NCBI RefSeq assembly: GCF_001421565.1
Contig: NZ_LMKQ01000002.1
Span: forward strand, 507,414-571,413
Source of the DNA: Agromyces sp. Leaf222
GTDB lineage: Bacteria > Actinomycetota > Actinomycetes > Actinomycetales > Microbacteriaceae
Direction: 5' to 3'
Length of the DNA: 64,000 bases
Below, one piece after another: positions 57,001 to 64,000 of the stretch. Numbering within the stretch: position 1 is the first letter of the stretch; the number at the start of each line of letters is the position of its first letter. The notes under the pieces were generated by a model. It did no database searches. It was given only the letters and a program-made list of their open reading frames with translations, and was not told the DNA's origin. A program made the translations under genes and the position numbers.

Positions 57001-57533
57001 ACGAGACCGCGGTGGCCGTGCAAGTGACCGGCGAGGGCGGCGTGCCGTCCGGCGAGGTCGCACTCACCATCGGCGAGACCGAGGTCGGTCGCGGCACCCT
57101 CGACGCGGAAGGACGGGCGAGCATCACCCTCCCGGCCGACCTCGCCGTCGGCACCCACACGATCCGGGTGAGCTACCTCGCCGACGAGGTCTTCAAGACC
57201 TCGGCCGGCACGGCGCGACTCACGGTCTCGCAGACGAAGTCGATCACCGACGTCACCGTCTCGCCCGACCCGGTCAAGCCCGCGGTCGCCGCGAAGGCGA
57301 CGATCCAGGTCGAGTCGACGACGGGGATCGTTCCCGTCGGCGGCGTCACGGTCACGGTGCGCAAGGGCACCGCGACGGTCGCGACGGTCACCGGAACGCT
57401 CGACGCGTCCGGCCACGTCGTGGTCACCCTGCCGAAGCTCGCAGTCGGCTCCTACCAGATCCAGGCGGCCTACGACGGATCCTCCGGCGTGGCCAAGAGC
57501 ACGGACACGGCCACCCTGACCGTGCGCCAGTGA
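54060..57533 (+). CDS. Secreted multidomain PQQ-dependent sugar dehydrogenase-like protein
   Basis: A 1157-residue secreted protein. Signal peptide about 1-34 (AMA cleavage), then a His-rich mature start (HDGHDHE). A soluble-glucose-dehydrogenase-like beta-propeller runs about 45-540 with metal-site stretches DIDFDGDGNLYLSTGDN and EFGPDGSMYVLDYGDG. A PKD domain follows (about 550-645, YAWDIDGDGTFEYQGA), then a ThuA-associated region and a CBM6-like module (about 770-870), and two bacterial Ig-like domains (about 970-1157). The family oxidises sugars or glycans outside the cell. AGGAG lies 10 bases before the ATG. A hairpin follows, then the Tat-exported TIM-barrel gene. Confidence 0.85.
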   Translation: MNPTHRRLRTRRLLVPVIALTAGALIITGTPAMAHDGHDHEAEAAAAALDWTNYEKILLTKNVGEPIDLAVLPDSTVLHTARNGDVRLTDPTSGTTTVTNTLPVYANSEDGLQTVAIDPGFEDNNWVYLVYAPRDADGDGVADTPTGSAPNSLPVGADESYWEQWEGVNRLSRFQWTGEGLDLATEQVILDVPVQRGQCCHVGADIDFDGDGNLYLSTGDNTPASAPGANGFAPNNDAPGMNPGFDSRRGAGNTNDLRGKILRIHVEDDGTYTIPAGNLFAPGTEKTKPEIFIMGVRNPFRIEVDPETNSISWGDYGPDATKAVASTAGRGPMGLVEWNVASLDDPHNSGWPYATGDNLAYNDWDFATATPGAFFDPANLVNESRWNTGLTAIPPARAATLYYGDNVDDQPWNELVNFGSGSGQGPMGGPVYHYDADNPSTAKFPEYWDSKAFMGEFSQDYIAAFTVDYANDEVTKIEDFLPNSALTAAAQPIHDNPMDIEFGPDGSMYVLDYGDGFFRANPDAGLYRIDYAEGNKAPQARFTATPGSSSAAPVEVALDASSSTDPEGGALTYAWDIDGDGTFEYQGATATHTYTELGAYTVRLRATDAGGKFSLTSKVISVGNQAPVVKVPYPENGGFFDWGQAVPYKVTTTDAEDGNETVSSRVAWTYGLGHDEHAHPEVSGTGATGAWKTDPNSPEHGAGANLYGAVVVTYADNGANGLPAATGEAALRLNPKTQEAEYAIQRRGVVVYEDETASGGIAIRGLGTDGGVVDFLRYDPVSFSGITGAVVRANGAGKVDLRWNDVSAAPFASATIPGGAGWKDVSITFANAPSGSGQLYVTSTAELAVDSIKMVGAGVADVTAPTVAHTLTPSTPKGVGGVFNEPVRFAVQPADNGALASVQYSRDGGATWTALAANQQYGVTFQAKGTYDLQYRATDTGGNVSAVKTVKFSVDLDAPNEPTVDSRTLVTLGSSRAAYGDETAVAVQVTGEGGVPSGEVALTIGETEVGRGTLDAEGRASITLPADLAVGTHTIRVSYLADEVFKTSAGTARLTVSQTKSITDVTVSPDPVKPAVAAKATIQVESTTGIVPVGGVTVTVRKGTATVATVTGTLDASGHVVVTLPKLAVGSYQIQAAYDGSSGVAKSTDTATLTVRQ

Positions 57534-57537
57534 ACCC

Positions 57538-57568
57538 GGTGGGGCCCGCACGCCGTGCGGGCCCCACC
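57538..57568. terminator. Strong hairpin after the sugar-dehydrogenase-like gene
   Basis: A perfect 14-bp stem (GGTGGGGCCCGCAC with GTGCGGGCCCCACC) around a GCC loop starts two bases after the stop. It could end transcription or protect the 3' end of a processed message, since the next gene starts only 48 bases on. Confidence 0.8.
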
Positions 57569-57616
57569 AACCCGACCGACCCGGCCCCCGGTTCGGTCTC
57601 ACCTCGAAGGAGAGAG

Positions 57617-58663
57617 ATGAGTCACCACACTCACGGCCACCCGACGGTGTCGGCCAAGCCGATGAGCCGCCGGAACCTGCTGCAGGCGCTGGCCGCATCA
57701 TCCGTCGCCGTCGGCCTCGGGGCGTTCGCCGCCCCGACCGCGGCGTCCGCACTGGGCGCTGCACCCGCAGCGCTTCCCGCCGCGCTCCCCACCGCCAGCG
57801 GCGGGGCGCGCCTCGTGCCCGTCAACCGCATCGGCATCCAGCTGTTCACCGTCCGCGACAAGCTCAGCGGTGCTGGCTCGATCGGCTTCCGTCGCCTGTT
57901 CGAGGAGCTCAGCGCGATCGGCTACTCCGAGGTCGAGTTCGCCGGGTACACGCAGGGCGGTGCGGGCGCGATCACGCCCGCCGAGATCCGGCAGCTGCTC
58001 GACGACAACGGTCTCCGTGCCGTTGGCTCGCACGCCACGCTCAACCCGGGCAACATCGACGCGCAGCTCGAGATCGCGAACACCCTCGGCATGCAGTACC
58101 TGGGTCAGGGTGGTCCGATCGCCTCCGGGCGCGCCGACTCGGCGTGGGTCACCGCGGCGCAGACGTGGAACCAGATGGGCGTCAAGGCCGAGGCCGCCGG
58201 CGTCACGCTCTACACGCACACCCACCAGGGCGAATGGAACTGGACGACGGATGCGAACGGCGCCAACACGAACCGCCGCGTGTACGACCTCCTCTGGACC
58301 GAGTTCGATCCCGATCTCGTGGCATTCGAGATGGACATCTACTGGGCCTACGTCGGCCGGCACCTGTTCCCCGGGTTCGAACCGGTCGAGTACCTCAAGC
58401 GCGACCCCCGCCGCTTCCCGCTCGTGCACCTCAAGGACGGCAAGCTCAACCCGGCCAACGGCAACGGCTACGACATCATCGAGTTCGGCGCCGGCGACAT
58501 CCCCTACGCGCAGATCCTCAAGGAGCTGCAGCGCAACCGCGGCCAGCGCTTCGGCATGTACGAGCAGGACAACGCCGGTTCGACCGCCGCCGGCGGCAAC
58601 CCCGTGAACTCGCTCGGCAACGCCGACCGCAGCTACGACCAGATCGCCGCGCTGCGCGGCTGA
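57617..58663 (+). CDS. Tat-exported sugar phosphate isomerase/epimerase-like TIM-barrel protein
   Basis: A 348-residue protein of the xylose isomerase-like TIM-barrel family. It starts His-rich (MSHHTHGHP) and carries a twin-arginine signal, SRRNLLQ (17-23) plus hydrophobic core and ASA cleavage region (about 44). The barrel begins at IGIQLFTVRDKL (about 75); later strands show metal-ligand candidates (YTHTHQGEW, FEMDIYWA, LVHLKDG). Being exported folded suits a metal enzyme. An AAGGAGAG site lies before the ATG. Substrate unknown; likely a sugar or inositol derivative related to its neighbour. Confidence 0.85.
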   Translation: MSHHTHGHPTVSAKPMSRRNLLQALAASSVAVGLGAFAAPTAASALGAAPAALPAALPTASGGARLVPVNRIGIQLFTVRDKLSGAGSIGFRRLFEELSAIGYSEVEFAGYTQGGAGAITPAEIRQLLDDNGLRAVGSHATLNPGNIDAQLEIANTLGMQYLGQGGPIASGRADSAWVTAAQTWNQMGVKAEAAGVTLYTHTHQGEWNWTTDANGANTNRRVYDLLWTEFDPDLVAFEMDIYWAYVGRHLFPGFEPVEYLKRDPRRFPLVHLKDGKLNPANGNGYDIIEFGAGDIPYAQILKELQRNRGQRFGMYEQDNAGSTAAGGNPVNSLGNADRSYDQIAALRG

Positions 58664-58693
58664 CCAACGAAACCCGAAAGGAGACATACCCAG

Positions 58694-59965
58694 ATGAGAA
58701 ACACATTCAAGGTCTCGGCCATCGCGTTGCTCGTCGCAGGCGGAAGCCTCGTCGCGGTCCCCGCGTACGCGGCGGACCTGAGCTGCGCCGGTGACATCGG
58801 CGACCAGGTCGTCGCCGGCAACCTCGTCGTCGGCGACGGCGTCGACTGCGTCGTCGGCGGCGCGACCGTGCAGGGCGACGTCATCGTCGAGCCGGGCGGC
58901 TGGCTCGACGCCACGTCGGTCATCGTCGAGGGCGACGTCGTCGCGACCGACGCGTACGGCGTGCTGCTCGACGGCACGAGCGTCGCCGGCGACATCAGCG
59001 TCTACTCGGCGGACACCGAGCTCGGCTTCCTCTACGTGAACGACCTCGAGGTCGGCGGCTCCGTCGCCGCAGGCGGGGTCGACGTCGAGGTGACCGACAG
59101 CACGATCGGCGGTTCGCTCACCACGCAGGAGGCGAACTACGTCGACGTGGTGCGCACCTCGGTCGTCGGCGACGTCTCGATCGACGGGTCCGCGTGGGGC
59201 GTGTCTGTCGCAGGCGCGATCGTGCAGGGCAGCGTGACGGTCAGCGGCAGCGCTCGCGACGTGCTCATCGGTGCGGATGCCGATGGCGCGGCTGATGCGT
59301 TCGCCAACACGATCGGCGGCGACCTCGTGCTGACCGGCAACTCGGCCAACCTGCGCGTCGCAGCGACGACCGTGCAGGGCGCGATCGAGCTGTCGGACAA
59401 CGACCCGGCGGCGGCGTTCGGCTCGGGCGTGGCAGCGGGCTCGGTCGTGGGCGACTACACCGGCACCGCGCCGGGCGTCCCCGCAGCCGGTGACCAGGCG
59501 ATCGCCGTGACGGTGCCGAACCAGGCTCCGGGCGAGCTGATCTGGGAGCTCGAGGGCTCGTCGGCGCTCGTCGACCTCGGCGTGGCCGAGGAGCAGCTCG
59601 ACCACTTCGAGGCATCCGGCGAGATCGTCCCGATCCGAGTGCAGGACACCCGCGCAGGCAACCCCGAGTGGTCGCTCACCGCACAGGTGTCCAACTTCTC
59701 GGCCGGCGGCGACCCCGTCTCGAGCAAGTACCTGGGCTGGACCCCGGAGGTGACGGATGCCGCAGGCGGCGCCGTCGCCGGTGCTCCGGTGCAGTCCGGC
59801 TTCGACGGTGGGGACGGCCTCTCGGTCGCCCGCACCCTCGCCGGCGCTCCCGACGGTCACGCCCGCAGCGCGTCCGTCGTCGGTGCCGACCTCGAGCTGA
59901 AGCTTCCGCTCGAGACCCCTCGTGGCACGTACACCGCGACGATCACGCTGACCGCGCTCAGCTGA
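58694..59965 (+). CDS. Secreted beta-solenoid protein with WxL-like C-terminal domain
   Basis: A 423-residue exported protein: signal peptide about 1-27 (AYA), then about 200 residues of short Gly/Val/Asp repeats (VxGDVxV, xIxGSL type) that would stack as a beta-solenoid, similar to bactofilin-like polymer domains. The C-terminal part (about 265-423) ends PEWSLTAQVSNF and LGWTPEV, resembling the two W-motifs of WxL cell-wall-binding domains. The role is probably cell-surface attachment. The next gene encodes a DUF916-like partner. AAAGGAG lies before the ATG. Confidence 0.7.
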   Translation: MRNTFKVSAIALLVAGGSLVAVPAYAADLSCAGDIGDQVVAGNLVVGDGVDCVVGGATVQGDVIVEPGGWLDATSVIVEGDVVATDAYGVLLDGTSVAGDISVYSADTELGFLYVNDLEVGGSVAAGGVDVEVTDSTIGGSLTTQEANYVDVVRTSVVGDVSIDGSAWGVSVAGAIVQGSVTVSGSARDVLIGADADGAADAFANTIGGDLVLTGNSANLRVAATTVQGAIELSDNDPAAAFGSGVAAGSVVGDYTGTAPGVPAAGDQAIAVTVPNQAPGELIWELEGSSALVDLGVAEEQLDHFEASGEIVPIRVQDTRAGNPEWSLTAQVSNFSAGGDPVSSKYLGWTPEVTDAAGGAVAGAPVQSGFDGGDGLSVARTLAGAPDGHARSASVVGADLELKLPLETPRGTYTATITLTALS

Positions 59966-59971
59966 TCACCC

Positions 59972-60001
59972 GTCCGGGCCCCGGTTCGCCGGGGCCCGGA
60001 C
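59972..60001. terminator. Hairpin with UUCG loop after the WxL-like gene
   Basis: A perfect 13-bp stem (GTCCGGGCCCCGG with CCGGGGCCCGGAC) and a TTCG tetraloop begins six bases after the stop. The next gene starts 39 bases on. Confidence 0.8.
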
Positions 60002-60040
60002 ACCCCATTCTCCGAACCGCACGAAAGCGAGCGAGCGCCC

Positions 60041-61321
60041 ATGTCCCAGGCCGTCACCTCCCAGTCCACCGCAGCCCGCGCACGTCGCGGCCGCCACGTC
60101 GCAGCAGCCCATCGGCCGCAGCAGGGTCGCATCGGGCCCGAGACGCTCCGCCTGCTGCTCGGCGCCGCCATCGCACTCGTCCTCGCGCTCTCCGCCTGGC
60201 TCGGCTCCGTCGCCGGAGCCGGCGCCGCGCATGCCGCCGAAGACGAACCGAGCGACACGACCGTGTCCTGGAGCGTCCGCCCCGCGGACACCCTGCAGGG
60301 CACCGCCCGCCCCAACTTCGCGTACGAGGCGCTTCCGGGCCAGTCGGTCGCCGACGCCCTCCTCGTGACCAACCGCAGCACGACGAGCATCGACCTCGAG
60401 GTGTACGCCGCCGACGGGTTCCTCACGCCCGACGGCTCGCTCGACATCCTGCCGAAGGACCAGGAGTCGGTCGAACTCGGCAGCTGGGTCGAGATCGCCT
60501 CGCCGAGCATCACGCTCGCGAGCGGGCAGACCATGGAGATCCCCTTCGAGCTGACCGTGCCAGAGGACGCACCGCCCGGCGACTACGCCGCCGGCGTGGT
60601 CGCGTCGATGAGCGTCGACGCCGCCGGCGTCATCACCGAGCGACGGCTCGGCTCACGCGTCCACCTGCGGGTCAGCGGCGACCTCGTTCCCGCCTTGACG
60701 GTGACGGATGTCTCGGTCGCCTACACCGGCACGCCGGTGCCGTTCGCCCCGGGCGACGGCAGCGTGACCTTCACGCTCACGAACACCGGCAACACGAGGC
60801 TCGCGCCCGACGCGGTCGTGCAGCTCTCGGGCCCGTTCGGGCTCGCGCCGGTGACGGTGCGCGGCTCGGACCTCCCCGAGCTGCTGCCCGGCAGCACGAT
60901 CGAGCACACCGTGCAGGTCGCCGGGGTCGCCCCGCTCGGGCTCGTGACGGCGGATGTCGCCGCTGACGCCGACGTCGTCGTGCGGCCGGGGGACACCCAG
61001 ACGCCGCCGGAGGTGGCCGGGGCCTCGGCCTCCGCCTCGGGCTGGGCCGTGCCGTGGACCTCGATGGCGCTCGTGCTGCTCGTGGCCGGCCTCGTGACCT
61101 GGTGGCTCCTCGCCCGGCGTCGGGCGAAGGCCGCGAAGGCGAAGGCGATCGACGAGGCGGTGGCGGCAGCACTCGCGGCGCGCGATGCCGCGGATGCCGT
61201 GCCCGCATCGGATGCCGTGCCCGCCGCGAGTGCCGCGGCGGAGCCGCCCTCGGGCGATGGGCCGGACGACGAACCCGGCACCGGTGACGAGCCCGCGCGG
61301 GAGCGCGTCGTCACCGGCTGA
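60041..61321 (+). CDS. DUF916-like surface protein with C-terminal membrane anchor (WxL partner)
   Basis: A 426-residue protein: long basic N-terminus and hydrophobic signal/anchor (about 38-66), then an N-terminal immunoglobulin-like domain (FAYEALPGQSVADALLVTNR, then IDLEVYAADG), typical of the DUF916 (WxL peptidoglycan-binding) family, a second beta domain (about 205-320), a membrane anchor (about 340-360) and an Ala/Glu-rich cytoplasmic tail. In firmicute WxL systems DUF916 proteins dock WxL proteins to the envelope. Upstream GAGCG is only a weak ribosome site. Confidence 0.75.
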   Translation: MSQAVTSQSTAARARRGRHVAAAHRPQQGRIGPETLRLLLGAAIALVLALSAWLGSVAGAGAAHAAEDEPSDTTVSWSVRPADTLQGTARPNFAYEALPGQSVADALLVTNRSTTSIDLEVYAADGFLTPDGSLDILPKDQESVELGSWVEIASPSITLASGQTMEIPFELTVPEDAPPGDYAAGVVASMSVDAAGVITERRLGSRVHLRVSGDLVPALTVTDVSVAYTGTPVPFAPGDGSVTFTLTNTGNTRLAPDAVVQLSGPFGLAPVTVRGSDLPELLPGSTIEHTVQVAGVAPLGLVTADVAADADVVVRPGDTQTPPEVAGASASASGWAVPWTSMALVLLVAGLVTWWLLARRRAKAAKAKAIDEAVAAALAARDAADAVPASDAVPAASAAAEPPSGDGPDDEPGTGDEPARERVVTG

Positions 61322-61392
61322 CCGCACAGACCGCCGGCGGCGCGAGGAGGGACACCACGCGCCGTCGGCGTGCCACATGGCGCTCGACGCCG

Positions 61393-61423
61393 AGGAGCGG
61401 CCGCTCATGCAGCGGCCGCTCCT
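61393..61423. terminator. Hairpin after the DUF916-like gene
   Basis: A 13-bp perfect stem, AGGAGCGGCCGCT with AGCGGCCGCTCCT, around CATGC, 72 bases after the stop. It contains two NotI-like palindromes, and its arms can also pair internally. Confidence 0.7.
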
Positions 61424-61547
61424 GCATGCCCGCAGGCGCGCCCCAGGCGCCTCGCATGTCGGGACGCAGGCGCGACTCGGGCGTGATTCAGGCGCGACGT
61501 CTGCGCGACGCAGGCACGGCTCGACCGCGACGCAGTGGCACGAAGAA

Positions 61548-61574
61548 GCCCGGACCCGCGATGCGGGCCCGGGC
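61548..61574 (-). terminator. Hairpin terminator of the ROK regulator gene
   Basis: On the minus strand a 12-base stem with one mismatch (GCCCGGGCCCGC and GCGGGTCCGGGC) is followed by TTCTTCG. It starts 26 bases after the ROK stop. Confidence 0.65.
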
Positions 61575-61599
61575 GACGTCTGGAGACGCTGGTTGCCGG

Positions 61600-62781
61600 T
61601 CAGGCGCGGATGAAGCCCGCGCTCAGCGATTCCGGCGAGAGTGCGTGCTCGACGGCCAGCATGCTCGCGCCGATGATCGCGGCCTTGTCGGCCGCCTGCG
61701 ACTGCACGATCGACAGGTTCTCGGTGGCCAACGGCGTGGACCGGGTGTAGACGACCTCGCGGACGCCGGCGATGAGCTGTTCGCCCACGCGGGCCATTCC
61801 GCCGCCGATCGCGATGACCGAGGGGTTCATCAGGCTCACGCACGCGGTCAGCACCTCGCCGATGTCGCGCCCGGCCTGGCGCACGGCCAGGATGGCGTCG
61901 ATGTTGCCGCGCTTGACGAGGTCGACGACGTCGGTGCCGGTCTGCGCCTCGACGCCCTGCTCGCGCAGGGCGCGGGCGATCGCGGGGCCCGAGGCGAGCG
62001 CCTCGATGCAGCCGCGGTTGCCGCACTGGCACGGGACGTTCGCGCCGCGCGCGATCTGCACGTGCCCGATGTCGCCGGCGATGCCCTGGGCGCCGCGCTG
62101 GAGGGCGCCGCCCGAGATGAGGCCGGCGCCGATGCCCGTGGCGATCTTGACGAACATGAGGTGCTGCACGTTCGGCCATGCCACGGCGCGCTCGCCGAGC
62201 GCCATGATGTTCACGTCGTTGTCGACGAGCACGGGCACCGGCAGGTGCTGCTGCACCCAGCCCGGGATGTCGAAGCGATCCCAGCCGGGCATGATCGGCG
62301 GGTTCACGGGTTGGCCGGTCGAGTGCTCGACGGGGCCAGGCACGCCGATGCCGACGGCGGCGACGTGCGATCGGTCGCGGTCGGTGCGCTCGAGGAGGAG
62401 CGCGGCGCCCTCGACGAGCCAGGTGAGCACCGGCTCGGGCCCGAGCGAGACGTCGAGGGGTTCGCTGTGCTCGGCGAGCACGGCGCCGGTGAGGTCGGTG
62501 ATCGCGACGGTCGCGTGGGAGGCGCCGATGTCGGCGGCCACGACGACCTTCGCCGCCGGGTTGAGGGCGAACTGCGACGGCGGTCGCCCGCCGGTCGAGA
62601 CGGCGTCGGCGACGGGCGTGATCAGGCCCATTCGCATGAGCTCGTCGACCCGCGCGGCGATGGTCGAGCGGGCGAGGCCGGTCGACTTGGCCAGCTCGGC
62701 GCGGGTGCGGGGCACACCGTCACGGAGCAGCTGGAACAGCTGGCTCACGCCGGTGACGGTCTGCGGTGAATCGGTCGTCAT
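61600..62781 (-). CDS. ROK family transcriptional repressor (NagC/XylR type)
   Basis: A 393-residue regulator: N-terminal winged helix (RTRAELAKSTGLARSTIAAR, about 24-43, then VDELMRMGLI), then a ROK sugar-kinase-like domain with the phosphate loop DIGASHATVAI and the ROK zinc motif GHVQIARG...CQCGNRGCIEALAS (about 245-270). ROK regulators of this form sense a sugar and repress a nearby uptake operon. The permease to the right on the same strand is the likely target. The ATG at 62781 is chosen; a GTG three codons upstream is possible. Confidence 0.88.
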   Translation of the reverse strand: MTTDSPQTVTGVSQLFQLLRDGVPRTRAELAKSTGLARSTIAARVDELMRMGLITPVADAVSTGGRPPSQFALNPAAKVVVAADIGASHATVAITDLTGAVLAEHSEPLDVSLGPEPVLTWLVEGAALLLERTDRDRSHVAAVGIGVPGPVEHSTGQPVNPPIMPGWDRFDIPGWVQQHLPVPVLVDNDVNIMALGERAVAWPNVQHLMFVKIATGIGAGLISGGALQRGAQGIAGDIGHVQIARGANVPCQCGNRGCIEALASGPAIARALREQGVEAQTGTDVVDLVKRGNIDAILAVRQAGRDIGEVLTACVSLMNPSVIAIGGGMARVGEQLIAGVREVVYTRSTPLATENLSIVQSQAADKAAIIGASMLAVEHALSPESLSAGFIRA

Positions 62782-62831
62782 AGGTGTCACGCTCTCGGTA
62801 TACCACTACTTACGTCGAGATCCGGGTGACT

Positions 62832-62873
62832 TCTGCGCTGCTGACCCCTGAAAACGGGGGTCAGCAGCGCAGA
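62832..62873. terminator. 17-bp stem hairpin between the sugar ABC operon and the ROK gene
   Basis: TCTGCGCTGCTGACCCC and GGGGTCAGCAGCGCAGA pair perfectly around an 8-base loop (TGAAAACG). It lies 13 bases after the permease stop on the minus strand and ends the ABC operon, keeping the ROK gene under separate control. Confidence 0.85.
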
Positions 62874-62885
62874 TGTCGGACGATC

Positions 62886-63947
62886 TCAGGAACTCGACCT
62901 GCCGCCCTGCTTGGCGAAGCGCTGCTGGAGCAGCACCGCGACGATGATGATGACGCCCTTCGCCACGGCCTGCACCGACGACGAGAGGTTGTTCTGCACG
63001 AAGACGTTCGTCAGCGTGGCGAAGATGAGCACGCCGAGCACGGTGCCGGTGACCGTGCCACGGCCACCGGCGAGCAGGGTGCCGCCGACGACGACCGCGG
63101 CGATGGCGTCGAGCTCGTAGAGCTGGCCGTGCGTCGACGTGCCGGCCGTGGTGCGGCCGAGGATCATGACGGCCGCGATGCCGGCCGTCAGGCCCGCGAG
63201 CGCGTACAGCCACACGGTGTGCCGCTTCACGTTGATGCCCGCGAGCCGCGAGGCCTCGCTGTTGCCGCCGATGGCGACCGTGCGGCGGCCGAACGTCGTG
63301 CGGTTGAGGAGGACCCAGCCGCCGACGGCGACAAGAGCGAAGATCCAGATCAGGATGTCGACGCCCAGGAAGTCGGCGTTGAAGAAGGAGATGAACTCGC
63401 GCGAGCCGATGGTGAGCGTGCGGCGCTCGGCGAGGATCTCGGCGAGACCGCGGGCCGCGACGAGCATCGCGAGCGTGGCCATGAACGCGACGACGTTGCC
63501 GTACGCGATCACGATGCCGTTGACGAGCCCGGCGAAGATGCCGACCACCAGCGCGACGATGACCATCACGACCCAGTGCGAGCCCTCGGCGAGGTCCTGC
63601 GTCACCGCGAGGGTGGCGGCGATCGAGGCGAGCCCCATGACCGAGCCGACCGACAGGTCGATGCCGCCGGCGATGATGACGAAGGTCATGCCGACGCTGA
63701 TGACGCCGATGATCGACGCCTGCCGCAGGATCGTGAGTGCGTTGCTGGTCGTGGTGAACGTGTCGGGCGCGCTGATCGCGCCGACCACCACGATGAGCAC
63801 GAGTGCCAGCACGAGGCCGAGGTTGCGCCCGACGGACCCGGACATCAGTCGGCGGATGGGGGACACCGGTGCCTCGACGCTCGTCGCTGACGTGGTGGGG
63901 TTCGGCTCGGCGACGACTTCAGCGCCGGGGGTGGTCTGCTCGCTCAT
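62886..63947 (-). CDS. Sugar ABC transporter permease, RbsC/XylH type
   Basis: A 353-residue permease of the ribose/xylose family with about nine membrane segments. The conserved GGIDLSVGSVMGL (about 95-107), ARGLAEILAERR, and GGNSEASRLAGINVKRHTVW motifs are typical of RbsC. An N-terminal cytoplasmic tail of about 35 residues is polar. Its ATG overlaps the stop of the upstream ATPase (ATGA). Substrate is a pentose or similar sugar. Confidence 0.92.
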   Translation of the reverse strand: MSEQTTPGAEVVAEPNPTTSATSVEAPVSPIRRLMSGSVGRNLGLVLALVLIVVVGAISAPDTFTTTSNALTILRQASIIGVISVGMTFVIIAGGIDLSVGSVMGLASIAATLAVTQDLAEGSHWVVMVIVALVVGIFAGLVNGIVIAYGNVVAFMATLAMLVAARGLAEILAERRTLTIGSREFISFFNADFLGVDILIWIFALVAVGGWVLLNRTTFGRRTVAIGGNSEASRLAGINVKRHTVWLYALAGLTAGIAAVMILGRTTAGTSTHGQLYELDAIAAVVVGGTLLAGGRGTVTGTVLGVLIFATLTNVFVQNNLSSSVQAVAKGVIIIVAVLLQQRFAKQGGRSSS

Positions 63948-64000
63948 GCGGCAGTTCCTTTCATGACGAGGTCGAGCACGCCGTGCTCGTCGATCTGGGT
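63944..64000 (-). CDS. Sugar ABC transporter ATP-binding protein, C-terminal end (cut by window edge)
   Basis: The last 18 codons (ending LDLVMKGTAA) of a gene in the same operon lie at the right edge, overlapping the permease start by ATGA. Position and the C-terminal end suggest the duplicated ATPase (RbsA/XylG type), but too little is visible to prove it. Confidence 0.5.
   Translation of the reverse strand, partial: TQIDEHGVLDLVMKGTAA

Noticed and set aside
54054..57764. 1236-residue minus-strand open frame opposite the sugar-dehydrogenase-like gene
   Set aside because: Same reasoning: it lies entirely opposite a clearly coding, domain-bearing gene.
61424..61547. Imperfect repeats of CGCGACGCAGGC type, considered as a CRISPR or tandem array
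   Set aside because: Units are short, vary in spacing and sequence, and no cas genes are near; only loosely repetitive GC-rich DNA.

Overview
The window is a high-GC actinobacterial chromosome segment. The most likely family is Microbacteriaceae (Agromyces, Leifsonia or Microbacterium type). This is inferred from the strong GC bias at third codon positions, the actinobacterial ClpC, RadA, short-form N-acetylglutamate synthase and TatA/TatB proteins, the many ATGA/GTGA/TGATG gene overlaps, and an over-represented GGATGCC/GGCATCC heptamer. I see no prophage, insertion sequence or CRISPR array. One tRNA gene, tRNA-Ser(CGA), is present.

Layout. 1-3889 (minus): a peptide/oligopeptide ABC importer (two permeases, a lipoprotein) with a LysR regulator whose reading frame has no stop before the lipoprotein. 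3963-9014: housekeeping and hypothetical genes (DUF1684, cardiolipin synthase, pirin, a lipoprotein, a DUF2975/XRE pair with a tandem-repeat operator). 9260-11785: clpC with a candidate ClgR box. 11965-18110: a small helical-bundle protein, a phosphopantetheinyl transferase, an M1 metallopeptidase and a 1318-residue Pls/PosA-type NRPS-like synthetase whose specificity code reads as lysine, so a candidate epsilon-poly-lysine-type (NAPAA) locus. 18197-33347: mixed genes including argA-like, fatty-acid desaturase, radA, a flavin monooxygenase, tRNA-Ser, a hydrolase, DUF2252, a dehydrogenase/aldo-keto reductase/cupin set with an MmyB-type regulator, and a GNAT acetyltransferase.

33552-51207 is the most striking region. 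It holds a GH127 beta-L-arabinofuranosidase, a full DppABCDF-type peptide importer, a prolyl-iminopeptidase-like hydrolase, an Xaa-Pro aminopeptidase, a GntR/FCD regulator, and a complete-looking hydroxyproline catabolic route: 4-hydroxyproline 2-epimerase, three-subunit D-hydroxyproline dehydrogenase, DHDPS-family deaminase and 2-oxoglutarate-semialdehyde dehydrogenase. Read together these look like one system for using arabinosylated, hydroxyproline-rich plant cell-wall glycoprotein (extensin-type) fragments, ending in 2-oxoglutarate. Matching palindromic sites lie before the GH127 gene and before the dehydrogenase operon.

51284-61321 carries an envelope/secretion block: a GlsB/YeaQ-type membrane protein, a DUF6412-like protein, an accessory YidC/Oxa1 insertase, convergent tatA/tatB, then a secreted multidomain sugar-dehydrogenase-like protein, a Tat-exported TIM-barrel protein, a beta-solenoid WxL-like protein and a DUF916-like membrane-anchored partner. 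Strong hairpins follow three of these four genes. 61600-64000 (minus): a ROK repressor, a ribose-type ABC permease and the C-terminal end of its ATPase.
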